64,000 nucleotides of DNA from Nostoc sp. CHAB 5824 (GCF_020829665.1 NZ_JAIVFT010000019.1:96750-160749), one strand, 5' to 3'. Positions 55,889 through 64,000 are shown, counted from the stretch's first letter. Notes: generated by a model from the sequence alone, not told the origin. A program made the numbers and translations.

Positions 55889-58108
55889 CTACGATGCCAA
55901 TACCCTTTGAGAATTGCTCACTTCATTAGCGATAATTCCAATTAAATTCAACTTACTCAAAATTTCTGTTGCTTGAGTCAGTTCAGTTCGAGTCACTTTC
56001 CCCATGCGCTCCACCATTACAATACCATTGCAAAAAGATGCCACAATTCTGGCATCAACCGTGCCTAAAATAGGTGGAGCATCTATCAGTACCAGGTCAT
56101 AACTTTGCTCAAACAACTCTATTAGTTCTTTCATCCGTTGAGAACTGAGCAACTTCACCGTGTCTTCTGGTTCCGGCCCAGCAGTCAAAATATCAATGCA
56201 GGGGTGAATAGGCTGGATGTAATCTTGAAAATGAGTAGTTGTCTCATCAACTAATAACAAAGATAGTCCCCAGTCATTGGATAGTTCCAGGGTTTTGTGC
56301 AGGCTAGGATTATGTAAATTAGCATCAATAACTAATACCCGTCGATGCATTCGGGTAGCGCTAGCTACAAGCCCTAACACTAAGGTTGTCTTCCCTTCCC
56401 CTGGTAGTGCTGAAGTCAACATCAACGACTTGAAGGGTAAGGGATATTTTAATATTTGAATATTTTGGTAGATCATGTCCAGAGTTTCATGGACGGGTAA
56501 TCTAGTACTGGCTTCTATTACAGAGGAATCTGAGCTTCGCCGCCCATTCCAAGACAGGCCCAGCCGCTGCTTTTTGACACCACGCGACGGTAGTTTTGGT
56601 ACTGACCCCAATACACGTAGATTCGTCAGTTTCTTTAAATCTCCGACACAATAAATAGCGTCATTAAACTTTTCCAAAATCAGAGCTGCTAGGATACCTA
56701 AAATTGGCCCAATTACCGCTCCTCCAACCACAAGTAATAATCTGTTGCTCCCCATATAAGTACCCAGAGCAGGTTCTGTCAAAACTTGCCAGTTATATCC
56801 TTCCTGAGCAATTTTTAGTCCCAAGGACTGTTGCGCTTGGAGTAGTTGTTCAAGGGTTTTATGACTAGTTTCTACCTTTGGCAGCAGACGGTTGTACTCT
56901 GCTATTAAGCTTGGGTATTTGTTTAGCTCAGAACGGAGCAGCCGTTCTGATTCGGCTAAATTTTTTTCATTAGCAGTTAGTCCTAAAACAGTTGTCTGTA
57001 ACAAAATTAACTCGTCTACTAGCTTTGGCTCAACCCCTACCATTTGCCCTTTTAAGAGCGGTTCTCCCTTACTGCTAGTACTAATAGCTTTTACCTCTTG
57101 TCGTAATAACGACAGTTGACTTTGACGTTGCTGCTTTAGCTTTTGTACCGATGGGTAATCGTCTGTATAGCGCAGCCGCTCTTTAGCCAAAGCTAATTCA
57201 GTTTTTTGAATTTCAACTAATAGTGTTTGGTAATTACTTGACTGGTTTAAACGAGAAGAAATTAGTGCATTTTGTTGAGACGACGAGGCTATTTGTTGCT
57301 CTAAATTATCGTAGCGAACGTTTACATCTTGAAGGTGGGCACGAGTGGTTTGTAACTGTTTTTGAATATCGGCTAGAGACTCTAACAGAATTTTACTTTG
57401 AACTTCGGGATCAATTAATTTATGTTTCTTCCGAAACTGTTCCAAATTTTTATCAGCTTTACTCACCTCTTTTCTTATTTCAGGTAGGCGAGCATTTACA
57501 AAAGCTAGTCCTTGATTGAGACGCTGTTTTTGTTCCTCTTTGTTGTAATTTTGATAGACTTTTTGTAGAGCTTGAAGTACTATTTGTGTTTTAACTGGAT
57601 CGTCATCATTGAAGGAAACTTTAAATAATTGACTAAAAACTTTATTAGCTCCTATACCTCCCTCTTCTAGAGTCACTTCTAGGGGTGCTTTTTTGTTCTG
57701 TTCTGTTTGACCATTGATGTCCTCTAAGGTAATATCAGGATAATCAGAATGAAGTAAATCTACGGCTTTCTGAAGCAACTTAGAACTCAGCATGAGTTTC
57801 ATCTGAGTAGTAGAATCAACAACTTGAGAATTGGGATTAGTAACCTTGGTGTCTGCTTTTTGTGGGATATTATTAGACTGTGTGCCTTCAGATAAATTGG
57901 AATTCACCAATATCTGCATATTGCTTTGGTAAGTAGGTTTGGCAATAAAAGCTAAAAGGCTAGCAGCTGACATAACTACACAGGAAACCCCTAATATCAG
58001 CAAACGTCGGCGAAGCAAAATAGTAGATAGTTGTCTAATGTCTACTGCGCCTTGTGCTGAAGTAGTAATTTGTTGGTCTTGATTCAGACTAGTCTTAGCC
58101 ACTATCAA
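55889..58108 (-). CDS. Polysaccharide co-polymerase/tyrosine kinase-like protein (Wzc/GumC type)
   Basis: This 739-aa protein has a Wzz-type N-terminal region with membrane segments at about 35-55 and 460-480. Between them is a long periplasmic coiled coil (residues about 190-430). The cytoplasmic BY-kinase domain has Walker A LPGEGKTT near 560, Walker A' RVLVIDANLHNP and Walker B LVLIDAPPILG. A C-terminal tyrosine cluster, typical of active autokinases, is not seen, so it may act without autophosphorylation or only bind nucleotides. It controls export or chain length of exopolysaccharide. No outer-membrane Wza gene is adjacent. Confidence 0.9.
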   Translation of the reverse strand: MIVAKTSLNQDQQITTSAQGAVDIRQLSTILLRRRLLILGVSCVVMSAASLLAFIAKPTYQSNMQILVNSNLSEGTQSNNIPQKADTKVTNPNSQVVDSTTQMKLMLSSKLLQKAVDLLHSDYPDITLEDINGQTEQNKKAPLEVTLEEGGIGANKVFSQLFKVSFNDDDPVKTQIVLQALQKVYQNYNKEEQKQRLNQGLAFVNARLPEIRKEVSKADKNLEQFRKKHKLIDPEVQSKILLESLADIQKQLQTTRAHLQDVNVRYDNLEQQIASSSQQNALISSRLNQSSNYQTLLVEIQKTELALAKERLRYTDDYPSVQKLKQQRQSQLSLLRQEVKAISTSSKGEPLLKGQMVGVEPKLVDELILLQTTVLGLTANEKNLAESERLLRSELNKYPSLIAEYNRLLPKVETSHKTLEQLLQAQQSLGLKIAQEGYNWQVLTEPALGTYMGSNRLLLVVGGAVIGPILGILAALILEKFNDAIYCVGDLKKLTNLRVLGSVPKLPSRGVKKQRLGLSWNGRRSSDSSVIEASTRLPVHETLDMIYQNIQILKYPLPFKSLMLTSALPGEGKTTLVLGLVASATRMHRRVLVIDANLHNPSLHKTLELSNDWGLSLLLVDETTTHFQDYIQPIHPCIDILTAGPEPEDTVKLLSSQRMKELIELFEQSYDLVLIDAPPILGTVDARIVASFCNGIVMVERMGKVTRTELTQATEILSKLNLIGIIANEVSNSQRVLAS

Positions 58109-58670
58109 ACTCCTCTAATATTGAAACACTATATTTATTTGGAAGATTTATGAGAAATGTGAAATGTGTTTTTATACCTATAGCCGCAAGAGCATACTTA
58201 ATTATTCCAACAATGACAAGCTCACTTGGCACAATATTATGCCAACTGGTGCTTTCATGTTCATAAATTCATGCATATAAATTCTTAATCAGTGTTGGAA
58301 GAATAAATTTTTAATAAATATTTTATTTAAAGAAGAAAAATCTTGACTAAAAATTAATTATTTTTTCTAAGTATTTAAGTAAAGAAATATCTAATTTACA
58401 ACATTACTATACTAGTAAAGTTATTTTGCTAACTTATAATATAAGAAATACATTGAGAAGAATATTTAAACCATACTATTTGTAGATTCTTGATACACCT
58501 AGTGAACCGGAAATTATTGGTTAACTAATTAACTTGCTTCTCAAACTAAACTGCTGTCTATTTGCTGGACGTTATGAGTTAGACTACTAAACTCTAAGAT
58601 AGAGCCTAGTTAATTTTAAATTTTAGATTAGAAGGGTTCAATAGGAAATCTAAAATCTAAAATCCAAAAT
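58109..58670. other. AT-rich spacer upstream of the Wzc-like gene
   Basis: About 560 bp without a supported gene. At 58650-58672 there are repeated AATCTAAAATC/CAAAATT units, the same low-complexity type found inside smc. Confidence 0.5.
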
Positions 58671-59630
58671 TTAAACGCCCACTTTGGTTAACTCTACTTC
58701 CCGCCGCCTGGGTACTTCATGAATCATGAAATCATAAGCCATGTCAGTACGGGGAAAAATAGCACGGGCTTCCTGAAGGAGATCCTTTAATTCTAAGGTA
58801 TTGCCAGGAGCATAGCGGGGACTGAAATGACTCATAATCAGTCGATGTGCCCCAGCAGCTAAAGCTGTTTGCGCTGCCATTGTGGTTGTGGAATGCAACC
58901 GCTGAAAAGCCATGTCTGCATCTTGATGAGCAAAGGTTGCTTCGTGAATTAATACATCTGCATCATGAGCTAATTCCACTGCACCGTCACAATAAATCGT
59001 GTCTGTACAATAGGCAATTTTTCGACCAATTTCTGTAGGGCCGCATAATTTAGTGCCATCAATCACCCGTCCGTCGGCAAGCGTCACTGTTTCCCCGCGC
59101 TTAAGTTGACCATAAATCCGACCAGGAGGAATTTGCAACGCCTTGGCTTTTTCCACATCAAAGCGTCCCGATCGGTCTTTTTCGGCTACGCGGTAGCCGA
59201 AAGATGTAATGCGATGATGCAAATTACCGCAGCTAACGGTGAAGTCATCGTCTTCATAAATTACCCCTGGACGGATGGCATGGACTTTAATGGGATAGGA
59301 AAAGTGTGTGTAGGAGTAACGGGAGGCGGCTTGAATGTAATCATTTAATCCAGGTGGCCCATAGATATCAATTCGTTCCACATTGCCTGCCAAGCCGCAA
59401 GTAGCAAGAAGTCCCATCAAGCCAAAGATGTGATCGCCGTGCATATGAGTGATAAAAATTCGCGAGAGTTGGCTGATTTTCAGTTCACTCCGGATAATTT
59501 GATGCTGCGTGCCTTCGCCACAGTCGAATAACCACAGTTCTGCCCTTTGGGGTAATCTCAGGGCGACACTGGAAACATTACGCGATCGCGTGGGTACACC
59601 GGAACTCGTGCCTAAGAATGTTATCTGCAC
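58671..59630 (-). CDS. rnz: Ribonuclease Z
   Basis: This 319-aa metallo-beta-lactamase-fold enzyme cuts tRNA precursors at the 3' end. The zinc motif is THMHGDHIFGL (His62, His64, Asp66, His67), preceded by LFDCGEGTQHQI. Later ligands lie in GNLHHRITSFGYRV, YCTDTIYCDGA, LIHEATF and MSHFSPRY. Since neither tRNA-Leu nor tRNA-Gln here encodes CCA, such processing is required. Length and motif order are as in bacterial RNase Z. Confidence 0.96.
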   Translation of the reverse strand: MQITFLGTSSGVPTRSRNVSSVALRLPQRAELWLFDCGEGTQHQIIRSELKISQLSRIFITHMHGDHIFGLMGLLATCGLAGNVERIDIYGPPGLNDYIQAASRYSYTHFSYPIKVHAIRPGVIYEDDDFTVSCGNLHHRITSFGYRVAEKDRSGRFDVEKAKALQIPPGRIYGQLKRGETVTLADGRVIDGTKLCGPTEIGRKIAYCTDTIYCDGAVELAHDADVLIHEATFAHQDADMAFQRLHSTTTMAAQTALAAGAHRLIMSHFSPRYAPGNTLELKDLLQEARAIFPRTDMAYDFMIHEVPRRREVELTKVGV

Positions 59631-59935
59631 AGCGTTTTTTAGTCTTCCTATTGCTCATGTTGCTCCATTTTCTATAGTGACACGCTTAATGAGCAAAATA
59701 CTTTTGAGAGGAAGTCGCTTTTTTAAACCCAATACCCAATAAAGATTATAGTAATTACGCAAAAATCTCTAAAAAGCTTAAGTTATCGAACCGCCAAGAC
59801 GATGGATAGATCAGTTGAAATGGATTCCTTTTTAAGCGATCGCTTGTAGCATTTACACTTCTTTTCTAGGGGTAAAGCGTCAGAGTCATCAATCTTTTAA
59901 CGTAAGATTAAACTGGTAGCACAACGCGAGATTTC
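59631..59935. other. 305-bp spacer between rnz and hicB
   Basis: I see no gene. It holds divergent promoters. A GCGATCGC-like site is at 59837-59844. Confidence 0.4.
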
Positions 59936-60208
59936 ATGGCAATAAGGTTTATTCTGAGCGACTATGTTGACCGAGCGCTCGCCCAGGCAATTTATGACAA
60001 GTTAGAAGATGGTACATTTGCAGGTAGAATTCCTGTTTGCAAAGGAGTGATAGCTTTTGCATCGACTTTGCGCGAGTGTGAGGATGAATTACGCTCAACA
60101 CTGGAAGACTGGATTTTGCTTGGGTTGAAGCTGGGACATTCTCTACCAATAATTGATAATATTGACCTCAACAAGGAGCCGACTCTTGAGCCGATGGATA
60201 CCCTGTAA
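59936..60208 (+). CDS. hicB: HicB-family antitoxin
   Basis: This 90-aa protein has the HicB/UPF0150 beta-alpha fold (GTFAGRIPVCKGVIAFASTLRECEDELRSTLEDWILLGL) and ends with a short helical, acidic part. There is no clear DNA-binding domain at the end. It neutralises the HicA toxin. Its 3' end overlaps the hicA start by 23 bp, so translation is coupled. The antitoxin-first order is less common than hicA-hicB but occurs in cyanobacteria. Confidence 0.88.
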   Translation: MAIRFILSDYVDRALAQAIYDKLEDGTFAGRIPVCKGVIAFASTLRECEDELRSTLEDWILLGLKLGHSLPIIDNIDLNKEPTLEPMDTL

Positions 60209-60416
60209 GCGTCGGGATTTTGTGAAGAAATTACGACGGATTGGGTTTGAGGGGCCTTATTCTGGAACAAGACATCAATTTATGGTTTACGCGCAACATC
60301 GCCTAACTATTCCTTCTAATGATGAGTATTCTGTACCACAATTGCGGCTGATGATTGGGGAAGTTGAGGTGATTTTAGAGCGGGAAATCACGCTAGATGA
60401 ATGGAATAGCCTTTAA
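60186..60416 (+). CDS. hicA: HicA-family toxin, TTG start
   Basis: I place the start at TTG 60186 because AAGGAG lies 7 nt upstream (60173-60178) inside hicB. The frame is open further upstream, but that part is not family-like. The 76-aa product reads PCKRRDFVKKLRRIGFEGPY, followed by SGTRHQFMVY with the conserved His. The fold is the dsRNA-binding-like HicA fold, and HicA acts as an mRNA endonuclease. LTIPSNDEYSVPQLRLMIGEVEV matches the family C-terminus. It is cotranscribed with hicB. Confidence 0.85.
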   Translation: MSRWIPCKRRDFVKKLRRIGFEGPYSGTRHQFMVYAQHRLTIPSNDEYSVPQLRLMIGEVEVILEREITLDEWNSL

Positions 60417-60481
60417 GATTTGCCTAGAAGCGATGTCTGACGACAACAGCGATCGCTTGTCGATTTATACTGTAAACTAAA

Positions 60482-60510
60482 GCGATGTCTCCGACGGGCT
60501 ACGCCTACGC
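60482..60510. repeat. REP-like repeat after hicA
   Basis: GCGATGTCTCCGACGGGCT continues with ACGCCTACGC. It is a copy of the family found at 37075, 37862, 43001 and 62453. Confidence 0.85.
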
Positions 60511-60588
60511 CAGCTTTCGGCTCAATGATATACCAAAATGAATGCGTAAATTACTCTAATGAGTAAGCAAACTGGGGTTTAAGAAAGT

Positions 60589-60840
60589 AAAAGCTGCTTT
60601 TGCTTGCGTAAAACACTAAAATGAGTAAGCAAAAGCTGCTTTTGTTTGTGGAAAACACTAAAATACGAAATTAAAAGCTGCTTTTGAGGAAGTAAAAGCT
60701 GCTTTTGTTTGTGGAAAACACTAAAATGCGAAATTAAAAGCTGCTTTTGAAGAAGTAAAAGCTGCTTTTGTTTGTGGAAAACACTAAAATGCGAAATTAA
60801 AAGCTGCTTTTGAGAAAGTAAAAGCAGCTTTTGAATAAGT
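60589..60840. repeat. 21-bp tandem repeat array 2 (12 units, 63-bp higher order)
   Basis: Twelve consecutive 21-bp units are of two types. Type A begins AAAAGCTGCTTTTG, a 6-1-6 inverted repeat, and type B begins AAAACACTAAAAT. The order is A B A B A A B A A B A A. Units 3-5, 6-8 and 9-11 form three nearly identical 63-bp copies (60631-60819). No + frame stays open through it. One minus-strand frame is open but has no clear start. There are no spacers, so it is not a CRISPR array. Confidence 0.95.
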
Positions 60841-60879
60841 AATCAGGCATTTTTACTTAATTCAATATGAATTTCAGTC

Positions 60880-61060
60880 TAGGCGATACCTTCTCTGCGA
60901 GACGCTACGCGAACGGTGAGCTTCTCTACGAGACGCTCCGCGAACGCTAACGCTCCTTCAAGTTTTATCATGGTACGCATTGCACAAAATCTGTAAATTC
61001 GTAGCCCCATGTAGTCTATTCTGGATTTTGGGGGGAGGCGATCGCTTATGGGTTTACAAT
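60880..61060. repeat. Conserved 3' flank of array 2 with inserted palindromic repeats
   Basis: TAGGCGATA is followed by two copies of a GAGACGCTnCGCGAACG repeat. Then 60961-61045 (AGTTTTATCATGGTACGCAT ... TCTGGATTTTGGGGGGAGGC) matches 62398-62458 next to array 3. Confidence 0.8.
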
Positions 61061-61136
61061 CAAAAATAGAGCGCTAGGCTTTACAATATCATCATTGCAT
61101 CTCAGAGCGATGAAAAAGATTTTGGAGCGATCGTTT

Positions 61137-61367
61137 ATGTTAGGTCTGGAGAGAATTACATTTGACCCTAGCATTATGGCTGGACAAGCTTGCATTCGCG
61201 GGATGCGAATTCCGGTTTCTTTAGTGGTAAATTTGGTAGCTCAGGGAAAGCCTATAGAAGAAATTTTAGAAGAATATCCTGATTTAGAAGCAGAAGATAT
61301 TCGTCAATCTCTTCTTTATGCAACGTGGTTGACTCAAGAACGGGTTTATACTTTCAAAAGTGCTTAA
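61137..61367 (+). CDS. DUF433 family (antitoxin-like) protein
   Basis: This 76-aa protein reads RITFDPSIMAGQACIRGMRI, then PVSLVVNLVAQGKPIEEILEEYPDLEAEDIRQSL, the standard DUF433 helix-turn-helix-like pattern. I chose the ATG at 61137 with GGAG 10 nt before it. The open frame reaches 61095, but the extra residues are not family-like. DUF433 proteins often pair with a DUF5615 PIN-like toxin directly downstream. Here that partner is absent on this strand, so it may be an orphan. Confidence 0.85.
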   Translation: MLGLERITFDPSIMAGQACIRGMRIPVSLVVNLVAQGKPIEEILEEYPDLEAEDIRQSLLYATWLTQERVYTFKSA

Positions 61368-61405
61368 CCTCATCATTTCACCTCAGCGTTTTATTCTGGG
61401 GATTG

Positions 61406-61618
61406 TTAACTATCTCCATCTTCATATTCTTTGATTTTGGCGTATAAACTAGCAACTGTTTCTTGAGCAAACAGTTGTTCTTTCAGTTGTAAATAGTCAG
61501 TTTCACTTAGTTTACAAGCTGCCCAAAATTTCATTACCTTCGATGGTTCTAAGTGGGTGAGTAAAACCTCTATTACTTCTTGTAAATTTTCTTGTTCATT
61601 AATAACTTTAATTTTCAT
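61406..61618 (-). CDS. 70-aa partner of the PIN-domain protein, putative antitoxin
   Basis: It starts MKIKVINEQENLQEVIEVLL and has helical charged segments (HLEPSKVMKFWAACKLSETDYLQLKEQLF). It overlaps the end of the PIN gene by 11 bp, so the two are translationally coupled. It probably is the antitoxin or cofactor of the PIN toxin, but it lies downstream of it, the reverse of the usual vapBC order. No known DNA-binding motif is clear. Confidence 0.6.
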   Translation of the reverse strand: MKIKVINEQENLQEVIEVLLTHLEPSKVMKFWAACKLSETDYLQLKEQLFAQETVASLYAKIKEYEDGDS

Positions 61619-62048
61619 TTTCTACCTCAAAGATAAAATTATTTGGGTTGATGACTATGAGTGATAAATTCTGACATCGGTTGATTAATCTCCTGTCACA
61701 AGTGATAAAATAATCACTTTGAGAAGCTTCCGCACACGCTATATGAAGTGCATCAATAGATTTAATCCCAAGTTGTTCAAGTTGTTCTGCTCTGTTTCTA
61801 ATATTTTCATCTACTAATACTCTCAAGGTAGCTATTTGTAAGTATCGCTCCATTGATTGCTGATTGACAACAAAAGGGTTACGGCTATTTTCATATTCTA
61901 GAACTGAAGAACTAACTAATTCTATTAATCTTGCTTCCACTATTTGTAAAATTAAAATAATAGCTTGTGTTTCCAGAAATATTTTTGGCTGTGTTTGGTC
62001 GTCAAATGGACGATTATAAATACTGGTATCTAGATAAACCCTGGTCAT
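61608..62048 (-). CDS. PIN-domain ribonuclease (VapC-like toxin)
   Basis: This 146-aa protein starts MTRVYLDTSIYNRPFDDQTQ, with the first acidic site Asp7. The others are Glu51/Glu53 in LEYENSRNP, Asp99 in KSIDALHIACAEA and Asp118 in TCDRRLI, so the PIN quartet appears complete. Such enzymes cut tRNA or mRNA in a Mg-dependent way. It is first in a two-gene unit with the 70-aa ORF. The start follows the array 3 side of the spacer. Confidence 0.85.
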   Translation of the reverse strand: MTRVYLDTSIYNRPFDDQTQPKIFLETQAIILILQIVEARLIELVSSSVLEYENSRNPFVVNQQSMERYLQIATLRVLVDENIRNRAEQLEQLGIKSIDALHIACAEASQSDYFITCDRRLINRCQNLSLIVINPNNFIFEVENEN

Positions 62049-62172
62049 ATAGCTTTTTTACAAGTTCCTCTAAAGAAAAGCGATCGCTTCTAACAGTGCG
62101 ATTCACGCGATCGCTCATGATTCTACAATTGAAGAGGAGCGATCCCCTTCTAACACCATCATTCCACCTCAG

Positions 62173-62382
62173 AACACGAAACTCCGAGCTTGGAACATAA
62201 AATTTGGAGCTTGGAACAGGAACGTTCTCGCTTTTAACACGAAACTTTGACTTCAGAACAAGAATGTTCTCGTTTGGAACAGGAAAGTTCTCACTTAAAA
62301 CAGGAACATTCTCGTTTGGAGCAAGAAACTCCGAGTTCAGAACACGAAACTTTGAGCTTGGAACTTCAACGGCCGAGTTTAG
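62173..62382. repeat. 21-bp tandem repeat array 3 (about 10 degenerate units)
   Basis: Units start at 62173 and recur exactly every 21 bp. They begin AACANGAAANTTT or similar (AACACGAAACTTTGA, AACAGGAACGTTCTCG) and end CTTGG or TTCAG. They diverge more than in arrays 1 and 2. The + frames give heptads like LEQEHSR and LEQETPS, but no ribosome site supports a gene. The 3' flank is shared with array 2. Confidence 0.9.
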
Positions 62383-62431
62383 GCGATCGCGTTTTTCAGT
62401 TTTATTACGGTACGCTTTGCATAAAACTAGC

Positions 62432-63880
62432 TTATTCTGGATTTGAGGGGAGGCGATGCCTGCGGCGGGCTGCGCCTACGCGAAGATTTGCTAAATTCTC
62501 ACCACACTTAACAGTCCAAGGATGGTTCATCGGTAATTGTTGCTCAAAAATCTTTAATGCTTGCAGATACAACGGTTCAGCTTTTACATAAAGTTCTTGC
62601 AAGTAGTAGAGTTTTGCCAGATTGTGAAGACTAAGGGCAAATAATGGATGTTTTTCTCCCAGCATCTGACGCCTGAGTACTAAAGCTTGAATGTAAAGGG
62701 GTTCAGCTTCGCTGTATCTGCCTTGGGAGTTGTAGAGTGTTGCTAGGTTGTTGAGGCTATTGGCGATATCTGGATGTTCTTCTCTCAGCAGCTTGCGCCT
62801 GAGTACCAAAGCTTGGATGTAAAGGGGTTCGGCTTCGCTGTATCTGCCTTGGGAGTCGTAGAGAAACGCTAGGTTGCTGAGGCTAAGTGCGACATCTAGA
62901 TGTTCTTCTCCCAGCAGCTTGCGCCTGAGTACCAAAGCTTGGATTAAAAAGGGTTCGGCTTCGCTGTATCTGCCTTGGGAGTCGTAGAGTACTGCTAGGT
63001 TGTTGAGGCTAAGTGCGACATCTGAATGTTCTTCTCCCAGCAGCTTGCGCCTGAGTGCCAAAGCTTGGATGTAAAGGGGTTCAGCTTCGCTGTATCTGCC
63101 TTGGGAGTAGTAGAGTGCTGCTAGATTGTCGAGGCTAGTGGCGACATCTGGATGTTCTTCTCCCAGCAGCTTGCGGTAGAGTGCCAAAGCTTGGATGAAA
63201 AGGGGTTCGGCTTCGCTGTATCTTTCTTGGGAGTAGTAGAGTTCTGCGAGATTGTTGAGGCTTTGGGCAACATCTGGATGTTCTTCTCCCAAACGTTTTT
63301 TAGTAGCTTCTAGACACTGCTGATACCAAGGTTCAGCCTGAGTATATAATCCTTGACCATTATAAAATTGAGCGTTACCAACAAATGCCCAAATTAAATC
63401 ATCATTGCTGATATCTTCAATAAGATTATTCGCTATTTCAGCTATATGAGCTATGTCGAGGGAGACGGCGTTGATTTGCTCAAGGGTGGGTTTTTCAGGA
63501 ATATTCTTGGCAACTGTTACCATTACCTCGCAAAGCGATCGCTTTAATTCCTCTCCTTGCTCTAAACCTGTAAGCTTATATTGGAAAAACTCCCTTAGCA
63601 GTGGATGCAATTGATAAATTCCCTCACCTTTACGCTGTAGCAAATGCAGTTTCAGCAAGGTATCATCTCTAATTTCCTCTAACTCTTCCTCGTCTTCCTC
63701 TGGTAAAGACTGTTCCACCAACTTCCAAGATATAGGTGCGACGGCAAATAAACTCAGCAAACAGCCAAGCTGCTTATCGCTGTCTTCTAATTCCTGCCAA
63801 CTCAACTCAAAGGCTGCTAATACACCACGTTGTGCGGTCATATCGGCTTCTGGTTTAATAAGGGCGGGTTGTTCTAGCGG
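62432..63880 (-). pseudogene. 5'-truncated NB-ARC/TPR protein gene
   Basis: An ATG at 63841 opens a 469-aa frame starting TAQRGVLAAFELSWQELEDS, which in the family belongs to the middle of a longer protein, after the NB-ARC ATPase. The frame continues upstream as LEQPALIKPEAD to about 63880, then hits a stop, so the ATPase domain is missing. Downstream parts are intact: a winged-helix-like region (residues 20-100) and seven 42-residue tetratricopeptide repeats with consensus GRYSEAEPLYIQALALRRKLLGEEHPDVA.SL.NLA.LY. The last residues (RVGAARRRHRLP) are coded by a REP-like repeat at 62453-62482. It could still be translated as a TPR protein. Confidence 0.7.
62453..62482. repeat. REP-like repeat forming the 3' end of the TPR coding region
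   Basis: GCGATGCCTGCGGCGGGCT continues with GCGCCTACGCG. It is the same family as 60482-60510. It lies inside the TPR reading frame and supplies its C-terminal residues. Confidence 0.85.
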
Positions 63881-63894
63881 GACTTAGACAAAAA

Positions 63895-63999
63895 TTAAGC
63901 CCAAATGTAACCCAAACTGGCTTTATAAGCAGCAAACACGTCACGGTTCAAGTTCAACCAATCAACAAATCGAAAAGACATGGCTGTTCTAAACGCTTC
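63895..63999 (-). CDS. 3' end of an ORF, possibly a transposase (partial)
   Basis: From the window edge the reverse strand reads EAFRTAMSFRFVDWLNLNRD, then VFAAYKASLGYIWA, and stops at 63895. This looks like the end of a protein rather than part of NB-ARC. The pattern faintly recalls C-termini of cyanobacterial IS-encoded transposases, but only 35 residues are visible. Its position right at the break of the NB-ARC/TPR gene fits an insertion sequence. Confidence 0.35.
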   Translation of the reverse strand, partial: EAFRTAMSFRFVDWLNLNRDVFAAYKASLGYIWA

Positions 64000-64000
64000 T

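Noticed and set aside
60589..60840. CRISPR-like appearance of array 2
   Set aside because: Units are contiguous with no unique spacers, and no cas gene is in the window.
62204..62591. Heptad-repeat ORFs across array 3 on the + strand
   Set aside because: They lack a ribosome site, run into the antisense of the TPR gene, and are explained by the 21-bp period.

Overview
The window is chromosomal DNA of a filamentous cyanobacterium of the Nostoc type. The evidence is the very frequent HIP1 octamer (GCGATCGC), a recognisable cytochrome b6f subunit PetL, cyanobacterial-style SMC, BioB, AroB and MurA proteins, WD40, TPR and NACHT proteins, AT-rich spacers, and many short dispersed palindromic repeats between and inside genes. 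There is no rRNA operon and no CRISPR array. Species cannot be named from the sequence alone.

Layout. 1-2.6 kb: a truncated gamma-carbonic-anhydrase-like gene, a 58-aa secreted protein, and a 21-bp tandem array between inverted copies of a dispersed repeat. 2.6-7.5 kb: the two halves of MprF (flippase and aminoacyl-PG synthase) as separate genes around two paralogous envelope esterases. 7.5-19.3 kb: an orphan protein, a PAS histidine kinase, a two-subunit sodium symporter, a TPR protein, an RNase D-type nuclease, a BON lipoprotein and a membrane NACHT NTPase. 19.5-30.5 kb: smc (with dispersed repeats inside its coding sequence), a PRC-barrel protein, a heme-type membrane protein, a WD40 protein, an ABC exporter and SelO. 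30.6-45.4 kb: mostly housekeeping genes (bioB, petL, aroB, a SpoU methyltransferase, murA, an M48 protease, a lactate-oxidase-like flavoprotein), two tRNA-Leu genes, and a tryptophanase-like gene remnant that carries a repeat insertion. 46.3-58.1 kb: envelope polysaccharide genes (TagA-type glycosyltransferase, flippase, pyruvyl transferase, divergent MurB-like protein, Wzc-like protein), a tRNA-Gln and a SpoIID protein. 58.6-64 kb: RNase Z, then an accessory stretch with HicBA, a DUF433 protein, a PIN module, two more 21-bp arrays, and an NB-ARC/TPR gene cut off by a possible insertion sequence at the right edge.

The strongest threads for follow-up are three separate tandem arrays with the same 21-bp period, two of which share a 3' flank although their repeat units differ; dispersed repeats that have become coding sequence in smc; the split MprF/esterase locus; and a polysaccharide cluster in which a MurB-like reductase follows a pyruvyl transferase. 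Functional statements come from motifs read by eye. No database search was run.
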